Below are positions 1 to 7,855 of a stretch of 64,000 bases of DNA, in pieces. The position numbers and the translations under genes are program-made. The stretch comes from Verrucomicrobium sp. BvORR106 (GTDB taxonomy: Bacteria; Verrucomicrobiota; Verrucomicrobiia; Verrucomicrobiales; Verrucomicrobiaceae). The stretch lies in the NCBI RefSeq assembly GCF_000739655.1, contig NZ_BATR01000146.1, forward strand, positions 22,609 to 86,608, given 5' to 3'. The notes under the pieces were generated by a model. It was not told the DNA's origin and searched no databases. It was given only the letters and a program-made list of their open reading frames with translations. Every line of letters starts with the position of its first letter. The first letter of the stretch is position 1.

Positions 1-225
1 GGCTTCCACGACCCCGGTGAAGGTATTGCTTTTCGATCCAGCGGCTTCAACCTTAAAGACCTCCACGGTCGGAGACTGCAGGCGGGGATCTTTTGCGGCT
101 GGCTTGGAGCAGCCAGCGACCATCAAGGCCATCGTCAGCACTCCCGCAGGAAGACCAATGGTCACCCATGAGACTGCGGGCGTAAACTTTGTAAGAGGCG
201 TCAGCCCGATTAGTGTGTTCTTCAT
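1..225 (-). CDS. RND efflux periplasmic adaptor, lipoprotein N-terminus (partial)
   Basis: The first 75 codons of a reverse-strand gene run off the left edge of the window. The protein starts MKNTLIGLTP, has a hydrophobic export segment and a lipobox (LMVAGC) near residue 36, then a short linker and the beginning of a beta-barrel/lipoyl region (VEVFKVE, FTGVVEA). This is the normal start of HlyD/MFP-type adaptors that link an inner-membrane RND pump to an outer-membrane channel, so it should be an acylated periplasmic protein. It lies 14 bp downstream of the SDR gene and is probably cotranscribed with marR and that SDR, which would make it a MarR-controlled efflux operon. Only the N-terminus is visible, so the pump class cannot be given. 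Confidence 0.75.
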   Translation of the reverse strand, partial: MKNTLIGLTPLTKFTPAVSWVTIGLPAGVLTMALMVAGCSKPAAKDPRLQSPTVEVFKVEAAGSKSNTFTGVVEA

Positions 226-238
226 AAATTTTCGCGGT

Positions 239-1039
239 TCACGCATTCATAGCGTAGGACAAAAAACGCTGGTGCAACCAGCGTGGCGTGGCCCAGGTAA
301 AGAGCACCATGGCCTTGTTGGACAAACCCGGCACCACACTCATGCGTCCCGCGGCAAGCGCGCGGATCCCGGAGCGCACCACGGCTGACGGCTGCATCAT
401 CAAAAGACGCAACGTGGGCGTGATCTTCATTTCAGCCGCCTGTGCGAATCCCGTGTCCGACATACCGGGACAGAGCACCGAGACGGTGACTCCATCGCGT
501 TTGAGTTCGCGATGCAGCGCTTCACCCAAACGTAATACATAAGCTTTGGCGGCTGAATAGACGGCGAAATTCTGCACGCCCTGATAAGCCAACAGGCTGG
601 CCACCAGTAGAATTTTCCCGCTTCCCCGAGCCCGCATGTCTTGAGCAAAGACGTGCGTGACGGCTGTCAGACTTGCAACATCCAACTGCACCATTGCCAA
701 CGCCGCGTCCAACTGAGCCCCCAAAAACGGACCTTGTAGTCCGTGTCCGGCATTGTTGATAAGAATATCGATCGCGATGTCCCGATCGCGAAGCCGCTGG
801 TGTAGCTGGGTGACCGCCGCAATATCTGAGAGGTCCACCGGCTCCACAATGACCTCAACGCGATATTGCCGACCTAGCGCTTCTGCGAGACTTTGAAGCC
901 TATCCAGCCGTCGGGCTACCAAGACCAACGAATGGCCTTTCGCGGCATATTGGCGGGCAAACTCCTCGCCGAAGCCACTCGATGCACCGGTAATTAGAAC
1001 CCATGATTTTTCGGGTGTCGGTCGGTCGGTGTTTTTCAT
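239..1039 (-). CDS. Short-chain dehydrogenase/reductase (SDR), MarR-linked
   Basis: Classical SDR of 266 residues. It has the NAD(P)-binding motif TGASSGFG near residue 17, NNAG, and the active-site pair YSAAK preceded by VASLL. The substrate is unknown. I chose the ATG at 1039 over an in-frame GTG at 1057, because the longer start would put the operator-like palindrome (1045-1058) inside the coding region. With the ATG the palindrome sits 6 bp upstream, the same geometry as for marR. It lies between marR and the RND adaptor on the same strand, so a role in stress or xenobiotic response is an inference from context. Confidence 0.88.
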   Translation of the reverse strand: MKNTDRPTPEKSWVLITGASSGFGEEFARQYAAKGHSLVLVARRLDRLQSLAEALGRQYRVEVIVEPVDLSDIAAVTQLHQRLRDRDIAIDILINNAGHGLQGPFLGAQLDAALAMVQLDVASLTAVTHVFAQDMRARGSGKILLVASLLAYQGVQNFAVYSAAKAYVLRLGEALHRELKRDGVTVSVLCPGMSDTGFAQAAEMKITPTLRLLMMQPSAVVRSGIRALAAGRMSVVPGLSNKAMVLFTWATPRWLHQRFLSYAMNA

Positions 1040-1044
1040 AGCAG

Positions 1045-1058
1045 TGTGTATATGCACA
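1045..1058. promoter_or_regulatory. Probable MarR operator, copy upstream of SDR
   Basis: TGTGTATATGCACA is a 14-bp palindrome with one mismatch, 6 bp upstream of the chosen ATG of the SDR gene. Nearly the same motif precedes marR (1545-1556). MarR proteins typically bind such short palindromes in their own promoters, so binding is inferred from matching sequence and position. Confidence 0.6.
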
Positions 1059-1100
1059 TGTTGAAGCGACTCATCGCTTTAAATATTCGAGGCTTGAAAA

Positions 1101-1541
1101 CTACTTGCTGAGGGCCTGCGCCGCCGTTTCAAGATCGGACAGGATGGCGGACCACCGCTGTTCACCCAGGATTTTGACCGCAGCCTTTTGGGCTGAGCGC
1201 CAGGCTGGCATGACCTCTTTGATTTTTTCCCGGCCTTTCGCTGTAATGAGGAGTTCCACCCGGCTGCCCCGCCCACCACCCACAATCTCCACCCAACCGT
1301 CCCGTTGCAATGGCCGAAGATTTCTCACCAAGGTAGTCCGGTCCATTCCAAGCCAACTGCTCAATTCCGCCATGCTCCAATTTTCCTTGGCATTCAATGC
1401 CTGCAAAATCGCCCCCTGCGTCGTGCGGATGCCGTGCCGCCGCATCTCAGCGTCAAAAAACTGGCTCGCCACCCGTGTCACCCGACTCAAGTTGAAACAG
1501 ACACAGTTCGCCACAGACGACATATCCAATTGTTGGGACAT
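1101..1541 (-). CDS. MarR family winged-helix regulator
   Basis: A 146-residue MarR-type regulator from the ATG at 1541. The winged helix includes TQGAILQALNAKENWSM, then MAELSSWLGMDRTTLVRNL (recognition region) and a wing around GGGRGSRVELL; the C-terminal helix mediates dimerisation in this family. An upstream ATG at 1562 would add seven residues but would bury the perfect palindrome 1545-1556 in the coding sequence. Both marR and the downstream SDR have the palindrome 4-6 bp before the inner ATG, which supports the shorter start and autoregulation. It probably represses the SDR and RND adaptor genes downstream. Confidence 0.9.
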   Translation of the reverse strand: MSQQLDMSSVANCVCFNLSRVTRVASQFFDAEMRRHGIRTTQGAILQALNAKENWSMAELSSWLGMDRTTLVRNLRPLQRDGWVEIVGGGRGSRVELLITAKGREKIKEVMPAWRSAQKAAVKILGEQRWSAILSDLETAAQALSK

Positions 1542-1544
1542 GGT

Positions 1545-1556
1545 GTGTATATACAC
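1545..1556. promoter_or_regulatory. Probable MarR operator, copy upstream of marR
   Basis: GTGTATATACAC is a perfect 12-bp palindrome 4 bp upstream of the marR ATG. It matches the motif before the SDR gene (1045-1058) in sequence and placement. Bound repressor here would block translation-start-proximal promoter DNA. Confidence 0.65.
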
Positions 1557-1613
1557 TTCCATCTGGAAGGCGTCAAGGCATTTTCAAAAGGACCTTTCAG
1601 GCAGGTCAAGCGC

Positions 1614-1727
1614 ATGAGTGCAAAGATCATGGAAGCCGAAACCAGCCATGTTCCTTTCGTCACCAAGCCGAAGGAAGTGGCTGTAGTGATTAAGAAAGCG
1701 GCGCCCCACCTCCAAGCGGTGAAGTGA
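1614..1727 (+). pseudogene. C-terminal remnant of an alpha/beta hydrolase
   Basis: A 37-codon open stretch encodes MEAETSHVPFVTKPKEVA and continues to QAVK before a stop. This pattern (SHVPFVTKP followed by a short amphipathic helix) resembles the last 30-40 residues of alpha/beta-fold hydrolases, where the His of the catalytic triad sits in the SHV motif. The rest of the gene is absent: upstream lies the divergent marR promoter. A strong terminator follows, as expected at the end of a real gene. I read it as the 3' stump of a hydrolase left after a deletion. A very short independent gene cannot be excluded. Confidence 0.5.
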
Positions 1728-1740
1728 CCTCACCTCGCAG

Positions 1741-1778
1741 AAACAGGCGGAACCTCAAGGGCGCCGCCTGTTTTTTTT
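1741..1778 (+). terminator. Rho-independent terminator
   Basis: The arms ACAGGCGG (1743-1750) and CCGCCTGT (1764-1771) form an 8-bp stem, extended by flanking A/T pairs, and are followed by a run of eight T. It ends the hydrolase remnant. Confidence 0.8.
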
Positions 1779-1822
1779 GTGGTTTCAAACTCAGAGAATG
1801 AGTGACGCCCATTCGGCTGCAC

Positions 1823-2260
1823 TCAATCCCGAGGGGTCGTTGCCTCGACGAGTATCCCGCGATAAACTGCTCCCTTGAGCCGGTGTTCCCGGGCTGCCTG
1901 ATAGGCGGGGCTGTAATACCAAGCCTTGGCGGCCTCCATGCTGGGAAACTCCGCAATCACGACGCCTTCTGTCTTGTCGCCTTCCAGCACTTCATACGGC
2001 CCATAACCTGAGAGCACCTTCATGGGGTGCCCCTCAAGCGAGGCGGCCACCTTCTTCCAATAAATCTCCAGCTCGGCCTGGTCGAGAGTCTTTTCACGAG
2101 TGAAGACAACGTAGGCCGGTTTCGTGGCTTGGACCTTTTGCTCCGGGATCGGAGCAGTAGCTTTAACGGCTCCGGTGCGCGCTTCCTTCTCGGCAGAATC
2201 GCCGGCAGTCAAAGTCATGGCGGCGAGAACACTGGCGATAACAAGAAATGCATGTTTCAT
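1823..2260 (-). CDS. Exported DUF1330 domain protein
   Basis: A 145-residue protein with an N-terminal signal peptide (MKHAFLVIASVLAAMTLTAG), a charged linker, then a DUF1330 domain from about residue 48 (PAYVVFTREKTLDQAELEIY) to the end. The hallmark PSMEAAKAWYYSPAYQAAR of this dimeric ferredoxin-like family is present. DUF1330 proteins have no firmly assigned reaction. Most are cytoplasmic, so the signal peptide is notable. It is the last gene of a same-strand run with the VOC protein (46 bp gap) and the SDR, and is probably transcribed with them. Confidence 0.85.
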   Translation of the reverse strand: MKHAFLVIASVLAAMTLTAGDSAEKEARTGAVKATAPIPEQKVQATKPAYVVFTREKTLDQAELEIYWKKVAASLEGHPMKVLSGYGPYEVLEGDKTEGVVIAEFPSMEAAKAWYYSPAYQAAREHRLKGAVYRGILVEATTPRD

Positions 2261-2306
2261 TTGTTTGTGGGTAGAGGATTGAAGAGTTTCCGGGGGGTGG
2301 ATTCAG

Positions 2307-2693
2307 TTAAACTGGCTCCCAGCAGACGACTTCGATGTTGTAGCCGTCCGGATCAAAAACGTAGGCGGAGTAATAGTCGGGGCCATGGTCTGGAGTTAGC
2401 TCCGGCTCGCCGTTATCCTTCCCACCCGCCGCAATAGCCGCCTTGTAGAAGCTCTCCACTTGCTCCCTGGTGGGAACGCGAAATGCGATATGGCAGGGCG
2501 CAATCAATTCCTGGTTTTCCTGGATGAAGAAATCATGCCCCTGGCCTTCCACCCCAAATCCTACTCCTTTCGCTTTCGTGCTTCCTGAGGTGTATTCTGG
2601 CGTAGCGGAGTAACCCAAAGGAGCAAGAGCCTTTTGGTAGAATTCCTTGCTCTTATTGAGATCGCTGACAGTGATGATGATGTGGTCGATCAT
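2307..2693 (-). CDS. VOC family protein (glyoxalase-like)
   Basis: A 128-residue vicinal-oxygen-chelate domain protein beginning MIDHIIITVSDLNKSKEFY, the typical first beta-alpha-beta module with the metal-ligand His at residue 4. The second module ends in DPDGYNIEVVCWEP, which carries the usual C-terminal Glu ligand. The length fits a single-domain glyoxalase/bleomycin-resistance/dioxygenase protein; the substrate cannot be read from sequence. It lies 69 bp after the SDR gene and before DUF1330 on the same strand. Confidence 0.88.
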   Translation of the reverse strand: MIDHIIITVSDLNKSKEFYQKALAPLGYSATPEYTSGSTKAKGVGFGVEGQGHDFFIQENQELIAPCHIAFRVPTREQVESFYKAAIAAGGKDNGEPELTPDHGPDYYSAYVFDPDGYNIEVVCWEPV

Positions 2694-2762
2694 GAGATTC
2701 CCTGGTGAATGGTTCGGCTTTGATTCTGGCTTTTTTCTGCATATTGGCGGCGCACTTTTGCC

Positions 2763-3599
2763 CTAGGCTGTCGGCACCGTGCCTCCATCGATGACGAACT
2801 CAGTCCCAGTGATGGCTGAAGCCCGCGGCGACACGAGAAACGCAATAAGGTCGGCGACCTCTTTTGGCTTGGTCGGCCGTCCTAGAGGAATACCGCCGAG
2901 TGCGTCCATCACCATCTGCTTTCCTCCCTCGTAATCGGTGCCCGCACTGACCGCGAGGCGTTCTGCCAACGCGACGGCGGCTTCCGTCTCCACCCACCCT
3001 GGCGACACTCGAACAACGCGAATACCCTTGGGAGTGACTTCCTTTGAAAGGCTTTTACTGTAAGTCGAGAGCGCAGCCTTGGCCGCCGCATAAGCCGTCG
3101 TCGATTCCGGCAGCGGAAGCTCGCGCTGGATCGAGGTCACGTGGATGATGACTCCGGACCCCTGTTGGATCATCGGCGGCAGCAGCGCCCTGTCGAGGCG
3201 AACTGCGCTCATCAGGTTCAGATCAAGCTCATGTTGCCAGACATCATCATCAAGGCTGGCAAAACCGCCGCCCGGGGCGCTTGAGCCGCCAACGACGTTG
3301 ACGAGAATGTCAATCCCGCCGAGGTGGCGAAGAGCCTCCTCAGCGACGGTGGCGCACCCCAGAGAAGTTGCCAAGTCAGCGGCGATGTAGCGCACACCAG
3401 CGGTCGGATTCTTTGGCAGTTCGCGTGCCGTGGTAACGATGCTAACACCAGCCTCATGCAGTGCTTGCACCACAGCGGCACCGACCCCTTTGGTTCCCCC
3501 AGTGACCAAGGCTCGACGCCCTTTGAGATGAAGATCGAAGTTGATGCCTGCAGGGGAAGCGGCAATGCCGGTTGGGGATGTGTCTGTTGATTGGCTCAT
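2763..3599 (-). CDS. Short-chain dehydrogenase/reductase (SDR), AraC-linked
   Basis: An SDR of 278 residues. It has TGGTKGVG for cofactor binding, NVVGG where most SDRs have NNAG, VTS before the active-site YAAAK, and the C-terminal FVIDGGT typical of the FabG-like branch. The start at 3599 ([10 protein letters not shown]) is preferred over an upstream ATG because AGAAAGGA lies at ribosome-binding distance. It is divergent from the AraC regulator at 3730, and heads a reverse-strand run with the VOC and DUF1330 genes. AraC control of this small operon is inferred from the arrangement and the repeated half-sites between the two genes. Confidence 0.88.
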   Translation of the reverse strand: MSQSTDTSPTGIAASPAGINFDLHLKGRRALVTGGTKGVGAAVVQALHEAGVSIVTTARELPKNPTAGVRYIAADLATSLGCATVAEEALRHLGGIDILVNVVGGSSAPGGGFASLDDDVWQHELDLNLMSAVRLDRALLPPMIQQGSGVIIHVTSIQRELPLPESTTAYAAAKAALSTYSKSLSKEVTPKGIRVVRVSPGWVETEAAVALAERLAVSAGTDYEGGKQMVMDALGGIPLGRPTKPKEVADLIAFLVSPRASAITGTEFVIDGGTVPTA

Positions 3600-3635
3600 A
3601 AAGTGACCGTCCTTTCTGGGGAGACAATAGACGTT

Positions 3636-3700
3636 TTCCATGGACTCTCAATGGTTGTAAGTCCACATTTCTAGTCCAATCGTCCATGTTCAATGGACTT
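3636..3700. promoter_or_regulatory. Cluster of TGGAC/GTCCA half-sites (probable AraC operator region)
   Basis: Five GTCCA or TGGAC pentamers occur within about 60 bp between the divergent SDR and AraC genes, at about 3641, 3661, 3675, 3682 and 3694. They include the inverted pair AGTCCA (3673-3678) and TGGACT (3694-3699). Repeated half-sites are the normal layout for AraC-family dimers. Binding itself is inferred. Confidence 0.5.
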
Positions 3701-3729
3701 TTAAATGATCTGAACCATACTTTCCCCCT

Positions 3730-4707
3730 ATGGATGTTCTCGCTCATATGATGTCCCTCATGCGGACGAAGGGTTCGTTGTACGGTCGCCTTGAGCTCTC
3801 CGCCCCCTTTGGATTCCGGCTTCCCGCCGACGATGGGATTTGCATCATCGTCACGCGCGGTTCTTGCTTTCTTAGTGTCGATGACTCACCGCAGGTGTCT
3901 CTTGTTGGAGGGGATTTTGTCTTCCTCCCCACACCCAAGTATTACACCATTCGCAGCAGCCCGGAGGTATCGGTTCGCTCGATGCTTGAGGTCGCCTCAC
4001 AGGAAGAGTTCCACCGTACACGATTGATCACTTTCGATGGGGGCCGGGGTCCATCGACTTCTATTGTTGCAGGTTGTTTTTCGTTGGCCTCGCCCGAAAG
4101 GAATTTACTGATCAAACACCTCCCCCCGATGGTCCACCTTCAAGGCTCGGGAAGTCATGCGACACCCTGGTTCCAATCCACCCTGCAATTCATTGCTTCA
4201 GAAGTCTCTCAAAACCTGCCAGGAGGAACCGCCATCGTGGATCGCCTTGCGGAAGTGCTCTTTGTTCAGGCGATGAGGTCCCGCATTGGCTCCTCATCCG
4301 CTGCGGATCATCCCAGCTGGCTGCATGCTTTGAATGACCCGCAGATCGGCGAAGCCATCCAACTGTTGCACGCAGAACCCGAGCGGCAGTGGACCGTGGA
4401 AGACCTGGCCCGCAGTGTCTCCATGTCCCGCTCTGCCTTTGCCGAACGGTTCCGCAGGCTGGTCGGGGAAACACCGCTGGACCATCTGACACAATGGCGG
4501 ATGGTGAGAGCAGGCAGCATGATGAGAGCAACCCCACCGATGAAGCTGGCCGACATAGCACTAGCGACGGGGTACGAGTCGGAAAGCTCGTTCGGCAAAG
4601 CTTTCCGCCGTGTCATGGGAGTTTCGCCAGGCAAATACCGCTCCCATAACGCCGCTCTTCCTAAAGTGGAATCAAGTGGAAAGCGGACTTCGACCGGACG
4701 GCGGTGA
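3730..4707 (+). CDS. AraC family regulator with N-terminal cupin domain
   Basis: A 325-residue regulator. Residues about 10-195 form a cupin-type sensor (GICIIVTRGSCFLSVDD, GGDFVFLPTPKYY) of the Cupin_6 kind found in many AraC proteins. The C-terminal two helix-turn-helix motifs are clear: EDLARSVSMSRSAFAERFRR and LADIALATGYESESSFGKAF, ending with RVMGVSPGKYR. It is divergent from the SDR at 2763-3599 with half-site repeats between them, so it most likely activates that operon in response to a small ligand. The ligand is unknown. Confidence 0.92.
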   Translation: MDVLAHMMSLMRTKGSLYGRLELSAPFGFRLPADDGICIIVTRGSCFLSVDDSPQVSLVGGDFVFLPTPKYYTIRSSPEVSVRSMLEVASQEEFHRTRLITFDGGRGPSTSIVAGCFSLASPERNLLIKHLPPMVHLQGSGSHATPWFQSTLQFIASEVSQNLPGGTAIVDRLAEVLFVQAMRSRIGSSSAADHPSWLHALNDPQIGEAIQLLHAEPERQWTVEDLARSVSMSRSAFAERFRRLVGETPLDHLTQWRMVRAGSMMRATPPMKLADIALATGYESESSFGKAFRRVMGVSPGKYRSHNAALPKVESSGKRTSTGRR

Positions 4708-4795
4708 GATATTGAAGGGTGTGGACCAGAGACAACAGCAAGTTGTAGATGAACTTGTCCAGAAGCCACAATGAGGGACGTCTGCACTCCAGGCA

Positions 4796-5137
4796 TCAGC
4801 TTTTCGAACCGCTGCCCCCGTACCATCGATCTGCGACTCGTTGCAATTCTCCAATAGCTACCTCAAGCTCCCCGGTCTTTGGGGTAAGAGAATAGGTAAC
4901 TTGAGGAGGAACAGTGGGCTCATAGTGTCTGGAAACAAGCCCCTCACCCTCCAACGTCCTGAGACGTTCCGTGAGTGTTTTTGTGGATACTGATCCCAGA
5001 TGTCGCTTCAGCTCTCCAAATCTAGTCGGTCCATTACTGTGCAGCACATAGAGGATATTCATCGTCCAAACCCCCGAGAGGAGATCGAGAAGTTTGGGGA
5101 GGTGATCTTGTGATGTTTGAGGTTCAGACTTGGCCAT
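4796..5137 (-). CDS. HxlR family winged-helix regulator
   Basis: A 113-residue HxlR-type regulator. It has the typical opening LLSGVWTMNILYVLHSNGP, the motif RFGELKRHLGSVSTKTLTER (recognition helix) and a wing followed by YSLTPKTGELEVAIGEL. Unlike many HxlR members it has no N-terminal cysteine redox switch in the visible sequence. It is divergent from the SDR at 5282-6028, with an inverted repeat in the shared promoter region. Repression of that SDR and of itself is the likely role, as for most HxlR pairs. Confidence 0.9.
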   Translation of the reverse strand: MAKSEPQTSQDHLPKLLDLLSGVWTMNILYVLHSNGPTRFGELKRHLGSVSTKTLTERLRTLEGEGLVSRHYEPTVPPQVTYSLTPKTGELEVAIGELQRVADRWYGGSGSKS

Positions 5138-5174
5138 TACTTTCCTTTTGCAAACTCGCTTCCTTTATTGTGCC

Positions 5175-5193
5175 TACTTTACAAAAGAAAGTA
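5175..5193. promoter_or_regulatory. Inverted repeat in hxlR-SDR intergenic region
   Basis: TACTTT (5175-5180) and AAAGTA (5188-5193) form an inverted repeat with a 7-bp spacer, in the middle of the divergent promoter region. TACTTT also occurs at 5138-5143 next to the hxlR start. A shared operator for the HxlR protein is the likely meaning. Confidence 0.55.
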
Positions 5194-5281
5194 AAGGATT
5201 AAAATCCGATCGTTGCTTCAATCATGGCCAACAAAAGACACGAATGGCCAAAAAACAATCCACAACAAAAAGGAAACTACT

Positions 5282-6028
5282 ATGAACCGACTAGAAGGTA
5301 AAATTGCAATTGTTACAGGTGCAGGTCGCGGCATCGGCCGTGCGACAGCCAAACTGTTTGCGGCTGAAGGCGCAAAGGTGGCAGTAGTATCACTTACTCC
5401 TGCCAATGTGAATGCGGTGGTCTCTGAAATCGAGGCTGCGGGAGGCACCGCGCTTGGCGTGGCATGCGATATCAGCGATGCCGATCAGATCAAGAAAGCT
5501 GTGGGCAAGGTCGTTGCTGCCTTCGGCGGAGTTGACATCCTGGTGAATAACGCCTTCGATCCGTCTGCCGTCTTCTCCTCGGTCATCGATATGTCAGTCG
5601 AGAAATTGCAACGTAATTTCGAAATGGGACCGATAGCCTACTTGCGTTTAATGCAAGCCTGCTACCCGCATTTGAAGGCTAGTGGGCAGGGGCGTGTCAT
5701 CAATTTTGCATCGGCTGCCGGAGTCGTAGCCCTGTTGCCTTACACTCCCTACGCGATGGCCAAGGAAGCTGTTCGGGCGCTCACCAGGGCAGCGGCCCGC
5801 GAATGGGGTCCCGACAATATTACGGTAAACAACATGCTGCCCGTGGCGGACACATGGGGTGCAGCAGAATCAAATGCGCCGCCGCCTCCCAATGCGCTCT
5901 CACGCTTCGGCTCGCCTGAAGAGGACATTGCTCCTGTTGTTCTGTTTCTGGCGAGCAAGGATGCGCAGTTTGTGACGGGCTATAGCCTGGTCCCGGATGG
6001 CGGGATGATCATCGACAGTGCACGATGA
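5282..6028 (+). CDS. Short-chain dehydrogenase/reductase (SDR), HxlR-linked
   Basis: A 248-residue SDR starting MNRLEGKIAIVTGAGRGIG, with VNNAFD in the NNAG position, FASAAG, and the active-site YAMAK. It ends with a typical VTGYSLVPDGGMI segment. The ATG at 5282 is preferred over one at 5213 because AAAAGGAAA precedes it at the right distance and the fold begins here. It is divergent from hxlR. It belongs to the FabG/3-oxoacyl reductase-like branch, but the substrate is not known. Confidence 0.9.
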   Translation: MNRLEGKIAIVTGAGRGIGRATAKLFAAEGAKVAVVSLTPANVNAVVSEIEAAGGTALGVACDISDADQIKKAVGKVVAAFGGVDILVNNAFDPSAVFSSVIDMSVEKLQRNFEMGPIAYLRLMQACYPHLKASGQGRVINFASAAGVVALLPYTPYAMAKEAVRALTRAAAREWGPDNITVNNMLPVADTWGAAESNAPPPPNALSRFGSPEEDIAPVVLFLASKDAQFVTGYSLVPDGGMIIDSAR

Positions 6029-6038
6029 GTCTCAGAGT

Positions 6039-6243
6039 GTGGGTGCGGAATCGGATTTCACCGTCGAAGAAGAAGCCATCGCCACCTGAGCACTGCGGGG
6101 CATCAAATGGTTTGCCCGCCTGCTTGCTCTCAGCCACGGCCTGCTGATCGCCGAGGAGAATGGGAAGACCTTGGGCATGACCCACGAACACATCGCCGAA
6201 ACCTTCCGTAAATTCGGCCTCATGGCCGTGCGGCTCGGGCAAG
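6039..6243 (+). pseudogene. Broken ORF with in-frame TGA, truncated by a repeat
   Basis: One frame reads GAESDFTVEEEAIAT, then a TGA at 6087-6089, then continues for 51 codons of sensible protein (ALRGIKWFARLLALSHGLL, then MTHEHIAETFRKFGLMAVRL). It runs directly into the 71-bp palindromic element at 6244. Helical, well-composed sequence on both sides of the stop suggests a gene killed by a nonsense mutation and cut by the repeat insertion. I do not recognise the family. Confidence 0.4.
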
Positions 6244-6314
6244 GTAAAAGAACCGCCCCGGTTCTTGTTCCCCACATCACACAGCACCCCAAAGAGCCGG
6301 GACGGCTCTTCTAT
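6244..6314 (+). repeat. 71-bp two-hairpin element, copy 1
   Basis: First copy of the dispersed element described in full at 29604-29968. Hairpin 1 is AAGAACCG-CC-CGGTTCTT, hairpin 2 AAGAGCCG-GGA-CGGCTCTT. The ends are slightly diverged (GTAAAAG and CTTCTAT). It directly follows the broken ORF. Confidence 0.85.
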
Positions 6315-6601
6315 TCTCTCAACGCGGCGCCCGCCGGACATCGAAGCTATCCGACGCCGTAGCGTAATGGACCACCTCCGCCAGATGCAGGAGGCGGGAC
6401 TATGAAAGCTACTCATCCATGAAGCGGGCAAACAGTGCAGCTTGTTGAAAGGATTAAAGGTAGCCCGTTACTTGACCAGAAGGCTTGATCGTCTTCGATC
6501 ACTGTGGCCAATGGATCACTCGCCTTGAAAAGGCAAAATTACTCTTGTTTTCATTGATTGCTTCAATACAATCAGTTCAATGCACAAATGCAGATATTTT
6601 T
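6315..6601. other. Non-coding stretch before PEP-CTERM gene
   Basis: No convincing gene is visible here. The last 100 bases are A+T-rich and probably carry the promoter of the PEP-CTERM gene at 6602. Confidence 0.4.
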
Positions 6602-7270
6602 ATGAGAATGTCTAATTTGCTGCTTGCAACGGTCGCTGTATTAGTGGGATTTTCCCGTCTATCTTCCAACGCCCAAACGCTGGATGTGACCTTTGGTCCT
6701 CTTTACGGTGCCAATAGAGACACGGCACCCACCTTGCTCTTTGGAGACGATTATTTTTGGCTCTGCATGGACAATGGTGCCACGGCTCCAAGCGGCACTC
6801 AATCATACTTGATCTCGACTGAGATTCACGACTTGGGCGGATCCATGTGGGACAGCTTCGGTGAGGATTCGAGGAATTCAATCGCAACCTCCCTCATCAA
6901 TATTTATGGCAACAATATTGACGCCATCCAGGCGGATCTGACTGGAGAAGGTGTCGCACGGGATTTTCAGCGTGCCGCCTGGGCCTTGATCCATAGCAGG
7001 GATATGGATCTCTGGACGGGCGCGCTCACCACAGACGGCCTCGAAAGCGTAAAATCGTGGTGGCACTCGGACCCGGGCGCGCATGCCCTGCTGGACACGG
7101 TTTTCATTGACACTGATGTTACGGGGCAAGTGTATTATGGCTCTCCTACCACGACTACGCAGCAACCGGTCATGTTTCTCTCCATTGATGCAGTTCCCGA
7201 ACCGTCATCAGCATTGTTACTCTGTGGTGGTTTTCTAATCTTAGCCTTAAGACGTCGTCGGATTTCCTGA
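6602..7270 (+). CDS. PEP-CTERM sorting domain protein
   Basis: A 222-residue secreted protein from the ATG at 6602. It has a signal peptide (MSNLLLATVAVLVGFSRL, then SNAQT) and a body without recognisable domain. The C-terminus is a PEP-CTERM signal: VPEPSSALLL, a hydrophobic helix and RRRR. In bacteria with exosortase this tail directs sorting and cleavage at the cell surface. An earlier in-frame ATG at 6485 would put about 39 non-signal residues in front and is rejected. The upstream region is A+T-rich and a separate promoter is likely. Function unknown beyond export and sorting. Confidence 0.82.
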   Translation: MRMSNLLLATVAVLVGFSRLSSNAQTLDVTFGPLYGANRDTAPTLLFGDDYFWLCMDNGATAPSGTQSYLISTEIHDLGGSMWDSFGEDSRNSIATSLINIYGNNIDAIQADLTGEGVARDFQRAAWALIHSRDMDLWTGALTTDGLESVKSWWHSDPGAHALLDTVFIDTDVTGQVYYGSPTTTTQQPVMFLSIDAVPEPSSALLLCGGFLILALRRRRIS

Positions 7271-7855
7271 CTGTCAGATGGGTGAGCTCGATGAGGAAAC
7301 ATGGTTCAGGACTGATGTTTCCGGGCGGTAAAATGAGGTGGGAGGCGCGACGCCGGGGTGTCTACCCGTGATCTGTCCGCCGCCGCCCGCCAGTGCAGAA
7401 ACATTGCACCTACTGGCTACCGCTTCCGAGCGACGAGAAAAAGTATAGGGTTAAAGACGATCGAAATGGCTCATCGTCCTGGCAAATTCCAATTTTACTC
7501 AAGATTGTCTGGTAGCTTTGTCGGATGGGCGTTGGAGCGCGTTGTGAGGAAATCGTCGGATGATTCTGGACAAGTTTGAATTGTTGTCACTGCCGTGGCA
7601 ACCCGGCGAAAGAAACCACGGCCATCGTTTTGGTGGTCTCACACTACAGACAAGCGGTCTCCAGCGCAGCACAGACGTTCCAATCAACATGCCGAGCGCG
7701 CCATGCTTTCTCACCTCAACCTCAAGTGCCTATTGCAGGGTGCAAGCATCGCGGAAACAAAGGCAGCGGAAGTCCAAGCCCCGGCGATCGGAGAGGTTGT
7801 AGGTGACCTGGCCATCGTATGCTATGACCTCTGGCAACGTCTGGCTTGTTGACGA
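7271..7855. other. 585-bp gap without a supported gene
   Basis: Short open stretches exist, the best at 7595-7852 on the plus strand, but none has a good start, a ribosome-binding site or a recognisable motif. The tail of that frame (ETKAAEVQAPAIGEVVGDLA) is protein-like and might be a gene remnant. No inverted repeat or terminator was noticed. Confidence 0.3.
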
